From the NCBI GenBank assembly GCA_900239685.1, contig OENT01000704.1:1-64000 (forward strand): a stretch of 64,000 bases of DNA, read 5' to 3'. The stretch's first letter is position 1. Each line of letters starts with the position of its first letter. The DNA comes from Rotaria macrura (lineage: Eukaryota > Rotifera > Eurotatoria > Philodinida > Philodinidae). Under the pieces are notes generated by a model. It ran no database searches, was not told the DNA's origin, and worked only from the letters and a program-made list of their open reading frames with translations. Made by a program: the position numbers and the translations under genes. Positions 12,676 to 34,959 of this stretch are shown here, one piece after another.

Positions 12676-14078
12676 TTAATCATCGACTAAATCTTCTGGT
12701 CGGACAGGATGTGGTATTGGTATTAATGATTTTTTATGAACATCTCGAGATAAAGCTTTTCGCATGTCTATTAATAAAAACAAAACAACAAACAAAATAT
12801 TTCGTTGTGACTATTGAGAAATAAATAATTTACCAAATGCATCTTCATCTCGTTCACCAGAATAATATCCTATGATTCGTCTGTAGACAACATAGTTTAA
12901 TTTGTGATACATATCGACGGCTCGTTTATTTGATACGCGAACAAATAAATCAACGAAGTATGTTTTTTTCCTATGCAGATATGTATATACGGAAAAAAAA
13001 CATATCCGAACGTGGAAAAAAGGGATATGGTATAAATTTACTTTTCAGAAACATTTTCTAATAATGCCATTAATTGTGATGATACTCCTATACGACGAAA
13101 TTCAGGGGCTATTGATAATGCTGTTACATGGCCATGATAGTTTTCTTGTTTGCCTTTGATTATGTAATATTAAAAAGAAAAAAGAAACAAATCATTCTCG
13201 ATCAAAGAAAAATATTGGCAGAAGAACTCACCTTCAATCTTGCCCATGACTATATCAGATAAAAAGAGAAGAAAAACATTTTCAATTTCATTCTATTCAC
13301 AATTATCCTGAAACCTCTCAAATGTAGACAACATGAAAGTCGTTTGAAATCGTTCACTTTGCAGCCGCGTTCATTATGTCGTGCCTCGTAGTTCTTTTTT
13401 TTTTGGCTTACAACTATTTACGCGCAATCCTCGTCGATTATTAAGTGCTAACGTCTGCAAGTCACGTGTCCGTAACTATACTTGGATGTAAGAACATACT
13501 TTACTGTTGCTTACTACTATAAACACTGTATATATTTTTTTAAATATTTTTCTCAAAATTTTCTTATCATAAAAGCATGTACACAATGTTCTTATTAATT
13601 ACAGAATTAGAAATAAATCCCCATTGTTCAGACTCGGTTACTACTCATATTGAAGACACTCGTTATATGTGTAATTCAGTTAGCAAAAAAAACTAAAGAC
13701 TTTCGACATTGTAAACTACGTGTTCACGTTCAGAGATATTCCTGCTGTATAATTATAACTTACTATAGCCCATGAGCCGTTGTGCAGAATTTTCGGCTAC
13801 AAAAAAACATTCGGGCCAACGTGCTAAATAATGTAAATAAAATGAAAGACCATACTGAAACAACAGAGAATAAAATATAATCTTGTTTTTTTTTTCTATA
13901 AATATTCTTTTTTTCTTTCAATTACATTTTCAGTAAAAATATCTAAATTCCTAAAAACACAGGAAAAACAAAGAGGAAATGAAGCTTATCATCATTTGTG
14001 GCTTCTTTCATAATATCTTACTTACACATTATTTATTCTTAAGAGATCTGTCAATTTGAATTGGCGAATCGACGTCAT
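12676..14078 (-). CDS. NAA20: NatB N-terminal acetyltransferase catalytic subunit
   Basis: Seven exons (14078-14026, 13950-13926, 13854-13764, 13249-13232, 13153-13042, 12970-12834, 12767-12676) give 175 aa, against 178 in human. The order of family blocks is complete: MTSIRQFKLTDLLRINN, the tyrosine-rich substrate segment, MGYIMGKIEG, HGHVTALSIAPEFRR with the acetyl-CoA loop R82-R83-I-G85, YFVDLFVRVSN, and the signature tail DMRKALSRD...PIPHPVRPEDL. NatB acetylates nascent chains starting Met-Asp/Glu/Asn/Gln, working with NAA25 on the ribosome. Exon 4 is 18 nt. The start has a TTTTTTTCAG acceptor-like sequence 6 nt before it on the minus strand. The gene lies 275 bp downstream of AGPS on the same strand and converges with neuferricin. 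Confidence 0.96.
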
Positions 14079-14353
14079 AGTAATCTGAAAAAAACGAAGA
14101 AAGAGAACATTTGCAAATGTGGTTATTTTTGCTTTGCTTGACGAGAGTATAAATATATTTTTAACAATCAGTTCAATACGAAAAAGAAAAAGGAAACGAT
14201 CGAAAAAATTTTCGAATGATAAACATTGACTTTCCTAAGCAGAGTTGTCTGTTTACGTGTATGAAATGCTCAAATACATGTACACACGCACACAAAAATT
14301 AAAAAGATTATCAATTTTATAAATCACATTGTTGTTTTTTATTTATTCTGTTT

Positions 14354-19035
<4,682 letters not shown>

Positions 19036-19094
19036 CTACAATGTTAAGATTAAATTCATAGAGCTAACCAGAAGAAGAAACAAAACATCAAAAC

Positions 19095-19397
19095 TTAAGA
19101 AGCCATTCGCATAGCTAATTTTAATTCATCTAAATGTCGTCGTCCTAACGCAACTTGCGTTCGTATTTCCCCTAGGTCGTCTAATTTTTGATTACGATTA
19201 AATTCATATCGTGCCCAATCTCGCACTGAAAAAAACGTTTTTAAAATAAAATAAAAACAAAAACACAATTATTAATCTTACAAACTTTCTTTTCGATAAT
19301 CTTGATCATTAATTTTCGATACTGTTCTTAGTATGTCTCTGTACAAATTCAAAACTTGTGAACGTACAACAAAATGTTTCAATGATAATTGTTTCAT
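19095..19397 (-). CDS. LYRM2: LYR-motif protein, LYRM2 type
   Basis: Two exons (19397-19286, 19225-19095) give 80 aa; human LYRM2 is 88 aa. The LYR motif is in LNLYRDILRTV (about 16-26), preceded by LSLKHFVVRSQVL like the vertebrate LTLKQFVRRQQVL. A later RDWARYEFNRNQ block matches KDWAREEFRRNK. LYRM proteins bind the mitochondrial acyl carrier protein; LYRM2 is connected with complex I activity. CTTCTAG directly precedes the ATG, as expected for a leader or 5' intron acceptor. The stop lies 59 bp before the AGPS start on the same strand. The gene is divergent from the next gene with 76 bp between starts, so the promoter must be very compact. Confidence 0.92.
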
Positions 19398-19473
19398 CTA
19401 GAAGTAAATACAAAAAAGAAATATCACCAAGACAACATATTTATTTTTCTTTGTAAAAAATAACAAACTAATT

Positions 19474-20079
19474 ATGAATATTGACAGTTGGTTGATACCA
19501 TTGCCATTGAATGATTCTCAACAAAACGATTATAATCTTTGTCAAGAAAAATTACATTCCCTACTTAATCTTCCCTTACGTATACATTGTCTACCGACTG
19601 AAGTTTTATGGACTAATTCGAATGAGCAAACAACATTAACAATAAATAATCGTAATCCATTAAAAATGTACTGGCAAAGAAATTTGAATGAATTACGTTT
19701 ATTCTTAAAACCTAATCAACAAAACCAAACAAAACTTGACGCTAACATTATTGAAATACACAAACGACGACGTTTACAAATAACACGTTATATGAAACAA
19801 GATCTATCAGAAACATCTGTTTTAATATCATTTTCACAAATACCAACAACAAACAATCATTTACTTGTATTAACTATAACTGGTAAACATTGTGTTTTAG
19901 AATTACGAATACCATCAATAAATAATGAATTCATTTATCGAGGCACATATAGGAAAATGGGTGAAGATGCACAATTAAGATCGATAACAGCATTATTTAA
20001 TTGTACAATACATATCGATAATGACATGGCATTATTACTGAACGAATACGATCTATGTCGAATGATGTCTTACGAATAA
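19474..20079 (+). CDS. Unrecognised 201-aa protein, single exon
   Basis: An uninterrupted frame opens with ATG at 19474 and codes a protein-like sequence: hydrophobic and charged residues alternate in the second half (SVLISFSQIP...LLVLTITGKHCVLELRIPS), suggesting a beta-rich fold. No signal peptide, membrane helix or motif that I recognise is present. The stop codon is embedded in an AATAAA (20075-20080), and EMC7 ends 103 bp away in the opposite direction. It shares a 76-bp divergent promoter region with LYRM2. It is probably real because it fills a tight gap between two housekeeping genes with no other features. Function unknown. Confidence 0.75.
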   Translation: MNIDSWLIPLPLNDSQQNDYNLCQEKLHSLLNLPLRIHCLPTEVLWTNSNEQTTLTINNRNPLKMYWQRNLNELRLFLKPNQQNQTKLDANIIEIHKRRRLQITRYMKQDLSETSVLISFSQIPTTNNHLLVLTITGKHCVLELRIPSINNEFIYRGTYRKMGEDAQLRSITALFNCTIHIDNDMALLLNEYDLCRMMSYE

Positions 20080-20182
20080 AAATAAAAACAAACAAGAAAA
20101 ACTTTGGCAGATATATATATATTTTTTTTCATTTGTTTTATTTGAAATGAGGAACAAAAAAATGAGGAGAGAAAGAAAAACG

Positions 20183-21249
20183 TTAGTTTCTTCGTTTATT
20201 AATAGCTTCATTTTTACGTTTCTGTTGTGCTGTTAATAAACCACCTCCAGCACCATTGTTTTGATTTTGTTGTGTAGGTTTTTGTTTCTTTGGTCCACCA
20301 AGAAAATTTGCTAGCATATCACTAATATCTGGTGTATTTAGATTTGGCTGAAGAAAATTACTAGCTTGTTGTAGGTCACGTTGCATTTCAGGATCTTGTG
20401 AAGCTATCTTTGGCAAGATCAATAATAGTGCTAAAGGTATGAGCAATGTTAAAAACATTGGATTCATGATAACATCTGTTAAACGATAGACTTCACGCTT
20501 TTGAAAATAGTTTGGTATACCATGTGTTTCAAAATTCAACGGATATTTCATTGTAACAACTTCGCCTGGTTGAATAAAATTTACTTTACGTGCGCGAATT
20601 TTACCTTTAGCATTGATATCAACACGAACGGGTTCAAATACGTGAAGAGGAGACACAACGGAAACAATATATGAACCACTTGGAATACCTAGGTGGGCAT
20701 AGCGAAACAAAAAATAGACGAATAGTTCAGTGTCAATAAAAGAAAAATTCATCTTAAGATTAGTGTAAATTTAATATATACATGTAGATGTATCCTATTG
20801 TTGTAAATCACGAAGAAAACTCTCTTTCATAAATTACTCTCTATTTTCTATTACTGGGAATCTAAAAAAATTAGTTCATATCTCAAAATAATACTTAATT
20901 GAAATACGGTCTATGATCGTATATCAATAGAATCAGTAGAAGAAAAGAAGATGTCTCTCTATTCGATACATGTGAATGATGTTTTTAAAAACTTGACAAA
21001 TTGAATCAATCGCATACCACATATAATAAATGTTCCATCGACTTGGGGAATACCAACGTAAAGGCCTTCATCAATTAATATTCTTGTATTTTCAAGTGCA
21101 TTATCACCTGGTGGAACGATTATCTTGCCTTCAATTTTAAATGAACCAACGCTTTCATTTGATGGATTGTTGGCTAGTGATTCTTGAGATGCATGAATAA
21201 ATAGGATTAAAGCGAAACAAATTAAAACAGAAATTAAATATTTAGCCAT
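20183..21249 (-). CDS. EMC7: ER membrane protein complex subunit 7
   Basis: Two exons (21249-21018, 20688-20183) give 245 aa. A signal peptide (MAKYLISVLICFALILFIHA) is followed by a luminal beta-sandwich domain (FKIEGKIIVPPGD...TRILIDEG...VDGTFIICG|IPSGSYIVSVVSP), a segment VYRLTDVIMNPMFLTLLIPL entering the single membrane helix, and a cytosolic tail rich in Lys/Gln/Asn (FLGGPKKQKP). The EMC inserts tail-anchored and multi-pass proteins into the ER membrane. The start overlaps the end of NDUFAF8 by 8 bp, and a 3' splice site TTCTTACTAG lies 10 nt upstream of the ATG. Confidence 0.96.
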
Positions 21250-21540
21250 TCTTCAATGCCTAGTAAGAATTAAAGCTAGCGAAATAAAGAATAGAATAAA
21301 AACTGATTCACATACTGCTTTTTGTACACAATCTTTAAGAGCAAGAAATTCTTTCAAACACGAATCCTTTTTTAAGTCACTATGATTTATTACACAAGCG
21401 GCGTACGTCGTGGCCTTAATAGAGGGGCAAAGAATATCGTCATGAGGAAAACATTTATGATTAATTATTACCTGTGTCGAACACGTAGTTACGTTTTTAG
21501 CAATACCAGTCAAGCGCTTACGAGCAACACTGCCGGGCAT
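21242..21540 (-). CDS. NDUFAF8: Complex I assembly factor 8, twin CX9C protein
   Basis: Three exons (21540-21472, 21414-21316, 21259-21242) give 61 aa (human 74). After removing the 57-bp first intron, four cysteines fall at 20, 30, 42 and 52: two exact CX9C pairs (CSTQATTYAAC and CLKEFLALKDC), as in NDUFAF8, which is imported into the intermembrane space by the MIA40 pathway and acts with NDUFAF5. The last exon is only 18 nt and its TAA lies inside the first codons of EMC7 (ATGGCTAA). Without that exon the frame would read into intron 2. Assignment to NDUFAF8 rather than another CX9C protein rests on spacing and short-range similarity. Confidence 0.85.
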
Positions 21541-23099
21541 TCAAGTAACACAACAAATTTGATGCAATCTTGTAGAACAACAAACGAAATCTGAAGTTCA
21601 CTTTCCAATCAGATGCAAGTTAGAAAAACTGGTGTCTCTGTCCCTGTGCCAGAAAAAAACAAAATTTGTTGTCTTTTGATTCCATCTAGCAAAAATAAAC
21701 AAACAATCAAAATCTACCAGTCATTATTTCACAATGTGTTTATCATTCATACATCGCTATGATATATATATATATCATAGGATTTTCTCAAACAAGCGGT
21801 AGATGTCGCTCATGCTCGCAAACGCTCAAAAATCCATATCCGAAAATATTTTCTTTACATTACGTTGCTTGAATACTTCAGACAATTAACGGATAGACTG
21901 TGTATTCTCTGCTGACCAACATGCATTTAGATAACAATGAATTCTTTTTTAAACTGATTATCAAATTTAGTTTTCTATATAAAAACATACGTACCTATGA
22001 GATCTTTTATTTTGTTAGACAAAATGCTTATATAGCCACATTGGTTGTTAATATTTACCAGTTGACAATAGATTGATCTTTGTTTCAGATTTAAAATAAG
22101 CGTCCCATGGAAAATTTTATCAGGGTCATTTTAAAAGTTAAACTGTGGAAAGAAACCTGGTTATGTTTTATTTTTCTTAAGAAAAAAGTCTCAGCATCGA
22201 TGAAAACATATGAGCAAACAGTTCTTGAAAAATATTTAGTTGATTCGTAATTTCTAACTTCATAAAAATTTGAAAATATTAGCCCATTTATAAAAGAATA
22301 CTATCAATGACTCAGTCCATTGAACTGTCGATATGATACGTTCGTCGCCTGACAACTAATACTACACAGATTATAAAAATCAATGACACTTTTATATATC
22401 ATAGTGAAAAGGCTTAGCGATCTTTACTAATGTATTTTCACATCAGCGGATTAACGTAAAACAATCTTCTTGCTTTTTATCATAGGCCCTTGTTTCTTAA
22501 ACTTTGGATTATCAAGATACATGTTTGATCTCTGAGCTACTTGATCTTAATTAAGTACTCTCGACTGAAAAAATATTATCATAATTAAATGACGGTGGTT
22601 GTTAATTGTAAATCATATGATTAATCATCTTCTTTTTTTTAAATGAGAGAGTAGATGTAACTGATTTACTTTCAATATTAGAGTAGTCTTTAATTACACT
22701 CTTTGTCACGTTTTCCCACAATATACCAATGAGAGAAGATTATTAGCTAGGATCACAATAATGAATAAATTTTCTTAAAATTAACGTGTTTTACGAATAT
22801 AATTGTTCTCTGATTAGTAACTCATCATGCTCTGCTAAGAAGACGGACAGATCAACATTATCGCAAAAAAAAGAACATGTTTTATGTTGAGGACTGACTT
22901 CGATGAGAACTATTTCAGCGTGCCACTCCATTGATAATATTTAGGAAACAGCAAGCTACTTTATGGGAAATGTTGTTCGTTTAGTAGATTTACTTTCTAT
23001 TCAAACGATAAATCTCAAATTATTTTTATATATTTATATTATGATGACAAAAAAAATGAATACACCTAATAGAGGAAAAAATAAAGAAAAAAAAATGTT
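21541..23099. other. 1.56-kb intergenic with one perfect palindrome
   Basis: Holds the promoter of NDUFAF8 and the 3' region of the glutamate receptor. No gene is supported. The only structured item is the AT palindrome listed separately. Confidence 0.45.
21757..21780. repeat. 24-bp perfect AT-rich palindrome
   Basis: CTATGATATATA followed by its reverse complement. It could form a cruciform or simply be a microsatellite with matched flanks. Confidence 0.7.
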
Positions 23100-28489
<5,390 letters not shown>

Positions 28490-31400
28490 CGACGATTGAA
28501 AACTGGCATACGCATATATACACACACATATGCTCTTTATCTGTCTCTCGAACACACTGTCTCTGTCCCTCTCACAAGCACACGCAGACTCTCGTCGTTG
28601 TCTCACTTTCTTACAAGCACTCCTGTAGTATTCCTAACAAAGTAAATTTAGAAACTCAAACGAGTTCTTTTAAGAAAATATTCGAGAAAAAAATCGTTCG
28701 AGCATTTACGATGAGACGCATATTGGCTGTCAAAAAAATAGAATTGAGTAAACTTGTCGATGCTAGACAGGCAAACGAGCGGCTATGATGATAATAAGAA
28801 ACGGCGATCGACTTTCTCTCCCTCTTTCTTCTCTCCGCTCTGTCTCTTGGTTCTGTCTCCTCCTCTTTCTCCCTCTCTGTCTCTTTGCCGTTATTATCGA
28901 GCTTGAACACAACAATCACCCTCGCTTGGTCGCTCACGTAGACATAAAAAAAAGACGCAGACGAGCAACAGCTAAGAAGAAAAAAAAAAGAAGAAAGGGG
29001 AAAAAAGTGAGAAATTCCTAAAGACTACGACGATCTCTTTACTTTTGTCTCTACTCTGTTATTGCTAAGCAAACGAGACACTAAAGTAGCTCATTCTCAC
29101 TAATTATCCCTGCATTACCATTATAATCAGTGCCGCCTTTTCTTTTTCTTTTTGTTTTTCTGTGTGTAATTTAAAGATTTCATTGTAGTTTGTAATCGTT
29201 ATCACACAGGTGCAATCTTTATATATTTAACATGAAACTCATCTTAGATCTCGAGCTCTCTCCCTCTTTTTACATAATCAATATGAAAGCTAATCGTATA
29301 ATCATTTTTTATCCTTATCTCTTTCAAGTATTGTCTTTAATAATAATAATAAGAAGAAGAAAAAACAAGTCGTCAGTTGTACAATCTCATGTTAATAGAA
29401 GAGTTGTTTACTGACAAATGAATAATCTTATTTGCTGTTCTCACATTTTCAATAGGATAATTAATTATGGAAATTGGATATTTAATGAACGGACTGAAAG
29501 GAAATATATGCACAGTAAAAAGAAACCAAAACACAAATCTTCTTTCTTCCAAAAAGTTTTCTACTGAAAATAGATGATTACCAGAAATGAATAAAATCAT
29601 GAAACGGAAAACATTTCAGGATGTATGAGGATATATAAGAGTATGTGTTTGCTGCCAGGGTCAAGAAGAGCCTTTTGTTTTCTTCCTTTTTCTGGCTATG
29701 AAAGAAATTTTCGATGGGTATAAAGGCATTCTAAAACATTTGGAGTGGCCTATTCAATAAATGGCATAACTGAGTTTCTGAATTAAAATGTACTATAAGA
29801 AGTTTCTTCTTTGTCTGCTTGGTTTGATCGAACGATATTTTTCAAGCAATGATAGAAAGCATAACTATACTTAATTACGATGTTGTGGGGAAAAAAAGCA
29901 GAAAAAATTGAAAGAAAAAAAAAACTTTTTTTAAAGACAAGAAGTATTTGTGTAATTGACATGGAAGAATTGTTTGAACAATGATCGAAAAAGAAATAAT
30001 AAATTGATTATGAACTTGTGTTTGATTACATTTTCATCTTGAAGATGATTGTATTCGGATTATTCATTAGTTTGACAAATAAAGTTTTTCTCTTCGATTC
30101 AGTCAGATTGAATCAATAGAAATCATTTTCTCTTTGTTTGTCCTATGGAGGAAATATTTATTTGATTACAATAGAAATACTTTTTATTGCACCTGTGTAG
30201 TTCATAAAGAAAGAATGCTCTCTATTTCCTTCTAAATCATGCAACACTTCACATTACAGATGAGTAGATTGAATATTTATCGGTACTTATGTCACAATGC
30301 TATGACATTGTGTCCTATGAAAATTAGAATTATTAAAAAATCTATATACGTCATCAAAATAATCGAACCAAACACATTCAATAGAGAGATATAGTTCGAT
30401 TTGAATGGACACAATACTATTTTCTCTTATATTTACTTTCATCAATGTCAGCAACAGATCGTTTGATAGAAACAAAGTTTTTAATCTTTGAGATTTTCAA
30501 TGTTCTATATGCATATAAAAGTTTATAATTAGATGAACAACTATCCTTATTATTAGTATCCTAGCTCATAAATACGCATCAGTTTTTTATTCATATGAAA
30601 AGATCTCATTTGGTATTCGGTTGAACTTTAAAATCAGTAATATATATGCAGAATCGTTTGAGGTTACATATTTGTTGTTAGATTCATTTATTTTGAATAA
30701 AATCTTCATAACTAATTTTATTTTTTATTTTTTATTTTTGACAAATATCTATTTCTAATTCAACAATAAAAAACTTACTAACATGTATCAATGTGTTCAA
30801 AGACAAAACATCATGATTGTTGTTACGCTGAAAGAAACGATTTGAACGTGTCACTTATATAGATTATACTCGTACATAGAAAGCAACATATATTTCAAAG
30901 GTCATATATCTCTGAAAAGATATTGTTCTCGATTGAATTTCGTTGTTTTTAAATTTCTTTCTCCTTTGCTCTTGCTTTTCATAAATGAAATAGATTCACT
31001 TAGAAGACTATCGCAACTTCATGGTTTTCTGTCGTTCATATATGTTGATTTGCATAATCACAAAAAAAAACGAAATATTATTTTTTTCTTTGACTTACAC
31101 TAATGCACAATGTGAATCTTACCATTAGATAGACATTGTGAATATTTTTCTATGACACTTGACCGAATGTCTAAATACACTAATTATTTAGGAAAGAATG
31201 TACTATAGTCCGTGTGTCGTACTGGATTGTACTGCTCTTTGCTATTTTTCTCTTTTCTCTCTCTCTATCTATGTTAGTTCTTCAGATTTCGAATGAATGC
31301 ACATCGATGAACAATCAAAAAAAGATGAATCTCTGTTTCATAGGATTCCACAAATCAAACTAGATTCATGAATAGTGAACGATTAAATCAAATTTTCTTC

Positions 31401-33666
31401 TCCTGAAGAGTTATTGTCATTAACGATCGTATTACGTTTGATCATAACGATGAACTACATGCAAATTAACACTCATCGTTTCTGTTCTTATATTTTTCTG
31501 TTGAATTCATAATTACAATAATAAAGACGATGCTGTCTCTTATTCATATAAGAAATCTAATAATAATTTACAAATCTTCTCGACAAAGATAAAAATTGAT
31601 ATGAGCTGAGTATCAAAACAGAATTAAAGATATTGACGAATGTGTGAAAAAACTACTCTCAACGATTGATATTCACTAGAAAGTAAATCTCAAGATATTT
31701 ACTTCGATGAACTATTTCATGTAATTCTTTTACGATATTTTCTCATCATCAGATTTGTATAGCAGGAACACACTAAAAAAGAGCAAACATCCATTTGATT
31801 CAAGTGACTTTATATAATTATCAATAGTGTATTCGAAAATAACAAGTTTATATGTTTGAATAATTCATGAAATGACAAGAAACAAAAAATTCATGATTGA
31901 TGAGCTTTTAATTAAAATTTTGTGAATGAGTTTTTGCGAATTTGAGTCACGATCATGATAATAGAAATTTTAGAAAAAACACAAACCATTGTAATCATCA
32001 CGAAAGTCCCATCGGTCACGACGATTTACGATAACAAAAACAAATTCTAAAGTTCATAGTGATGATTGAATTTAATGATCATTATGATTATTATAAAAAT
32101 GGTAGCATGTGATGGTTGCCAAAGATAAATAATGCTAACAGTTATACTTTGTCTTTTATCTTAATATTGAATTAAAGACCAAATACAAAAGAAAAAAACA
32201 ACAATGTCTAGTTCACAGTATAATACTCTTTCTTTCAATAGTTTTGTCTGTTATATTTACAGAGAAGCAAAATCTAATCATGTACTAATTTGATTTCTAT
32301 CTGTCATATTATTTTTCACAGAGTACTTCTGATCTACTATTACGTACGAGTATTAACTGTGTAGAAGATTTTACTTCAATAATATTTATATGATCTTATT
32401 CATTTTGAATGATATTTTAATGTCATTTCTTCATTTCTCAATAATTCAATATGTCATGAAAAGAATACTAGATATATAGCAGTTCTATGTTATCAATAGG
32501 TATATAAGTTTGTGCATTATTTATTATTGCAAATATTAAAGTCATGTCATATATGTTTCATAAGAGGAGTAAGTTTTGAAAAGATTTTCGCCCATGAGAA
32601 TGAGATTATGAAATATATATGGTACTAATCATGAAAATTTAATCTTCTACAATCAAACGAAGAAATATGTATCTCGATTGATGCATGCAATAAATTTGTA
32701 TCTTCAAATTTCATCCGAAATTCTCTAGACAAATATACACAATTTCGTATAATATAATTATCTCATCAAGTATATTTTAAAATATTTAGTTGAATTCTAG
32801 TCAAATCAACTTGATACAGTAGAAGCAAACAATATGAAGTGCAAAGATGTGCATGCACAACACATGACTCTCACTTGTTAATTTTCACATAATCTTAATA
32901 TATTAATACAATAATCATTAACAAATAATGTTTCGCCATGATTTGTAAATATTAGCTGATGCCTATATCGTATAATCATATTCGAAACGGTATTCATTAA
33001 GACTACAACATGTTTCATATATTAACGTATGAATGAACAAGATGCACGTATGTGTAATCTGATAAATTACAGTAAATCTAAATACACAACAATAATATGT
33101 TGAGACAAAGTTAAAAGTTCTAAGAACTATTAAAACATTTTCGATCAACAACTTAAAAGTCCTTTCGTTTAGTAACGTTTTTGTTCGATTCTCGTTGGAA
33201 TAATTTTGCCTAGGTGTATTCATAAAATTAAACTTATATATTTATAAAACTTTCAATGATATTCTTTAAAATACACTTCAATGAAGTATTTTTCAATTTA
33301 GTATTATATTGAAACTTCAGAGGAAGTTTAAAAGACATTCATGCTTATATAATGCCTTTTGAAGTTCATTTCAATTTCAATTGTCTCATTTCTATATGTC
33401 TTTTATGAAGAAAAAAAACTAGAAGAAGTTTTCTTATGCGTCGTTCTTAAAACATGGTTCAATATTTTATTAGGTTATAATAGTGAAACATTTTCGGTAC
33501 TACGTCGCATCGCATGCAAAAGTACTAACCAAAATGAAAGTATTATTTTAAATCCTATTAGATCATATTCAGTATGCAATATTTATATAATTATGTATTT
33601 CTAAAACAACAAACATCAACAATTCATCTACTAATTCACATTTACAACAGAAGAAAAGAACAAAAT
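28490..33666. other. 5.2-kb stretch without genes between mGluR and Wnt
   Basis: Upstream of the glutamate receptor there is a pyrimidine-rich zone (28540-28900, TCTC and CTCTCTC tracts) followed by a purine-rich one (28950-29010) on the plus strand. From 29.1 to 33.6 kb the sequence is AT-rich with short open frames that lack splice partners or motifs. It contains the mGluR promoter and the Wnt 3' region. I see no transposon ends. Confidence 0.45.
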
Positions 33667-34959
33667 TTATGTACAAAGCATTCGTGTAATTTTCTTTTGA
33701 CATGGTTTACATTCAATATTAACAATACTCCATGAAAAGAAACAATGACAATTCTCGATTGATTTCATTTCAGTTATAATTTCATATCCTCGTTGACAAC
33801 AAACATGTTCACAACCTTCATAACTAAAACATTCACGACCTTTTTGTAGACTTTGATAATCAGTAAATGTATTCGGACGACAATAGTTTATTGATTTTTT
33901 TGCATAAAACAATTGATTTTTCTCTTGAATACTTTTGACATAATCAATCGATTGTATATAACGAGCGTTTCTATACATATTGGAATATATTTCATAACTT
34001 ATGTCAGATAGTTTTGCTGGTCGTAATCGACAAATTTGTAATTCACATGAACCACTTACACCATGACAATGACATTCTTCGTGCATCATGTTTCTAACAA
34101 TCTAGGTTAAAAAAATTCATATACACATATGATAATATATGAAAGTATAATCTATATGAAATTCGAAACTGAATTACTAAATACATGTGTTCGTTTAAAA
34201 GAAGACTCAATCATTTCTATGTAACAATATTTTACCTGCCGTCCAAGTTCTTTATTGGCTTGATTAATTTTATATAAGAACTTTTCTTGAAACACGTTTG
34301 ACATATTTAAACCGTCTGTTATTAAATATGTCAAATGAAAGCTTATATTTGGATCTGGTCGGCATAGTTGTCGATTATTTAAGCATAAACACTTCGTATC
34401 ATTGATTTGACCTTTCATACAAGCATTGATTAAATTCAGCGTAAGTGTAGCACTTGCTAGTGTTGTATAAAATGAGGCTTCTTTTGATGCTAAAAACAAA
34501 TATCAATGAATTATTTGTTAGTGAAATACAAAGAAAAACTATTTTGATCTCACCTTGTCGTAAAAATCTTCTTAATGAAGTTATTTTTGAACTTAATTGA
34601 CATCCCCATGGATGATCACGAAAATGATACTGACATTGTTGACGAGTTTGAAGATTTGATTCATAAAGAATTAAATGCAATTGAGGTATTATCGAACATA
34701 AATAGTTTGTATTATCTCCGATAAACGAACGATACGATTGACATGGCAAACCTTTTATTAATTGAGTAGAATGTGTTAAACCTAATAACCTAATAGAAAA
34801 AAAAAAGAATAAGATCAAGAATAAGTATTTTTATTTTCATGAAATGTTTATTTACATAAAATCACTTGGTAATGTTTTAGCTTGTGTAATCATAATAAAT
34901 GAGAATAAAATGATTAATGATGACATCATATTGATTTGATTTGAGTATGTCACATGCAT
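33667..34959 (-). CDS. Divergent Wnt ligand
   Basis: Four exons (34959-34856, 34789-34554, 34489-34236, 34101-33667) give 342 aa. A signal peptide (MMSSLIILFSFIMITQA; the second in-frame ATGs at 34929 and 34926 are equally plausible starts) precedes a cysteine-rich secreted protein with the Wnt core CHCHGVSGSCELQIC at about 208-222. Ser214 matches the serine that Porcupine lipidates. Other Wnt landmarks are QCQYHFRDHPWGC, EASFYTTLASA, and the C-terminal run ECFSYEGCEHVCCQRGY and CHCFFSW. Two usual features are altered: the WGGCSDN-type motif is replaced by LCRPDPNISF, and the FHWCC pair reads FSWSIV. It should signal through Frizzled receptors. The Wnt subfamily cannot be named from the sequence alone. 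Confidence 0.93.

Noticed and set aside
28785-29021. Lys/Arg-rich open frame upstream of the glutamate receptor
   Set aside because: Low-complexity translation of pyrimidine- then purine-rich DNA.
33359-33604. 81-codon plus-strand frame beyond the Wnt 3' end
   Set aside because: Starts at TTG, with biased composition and no motif.
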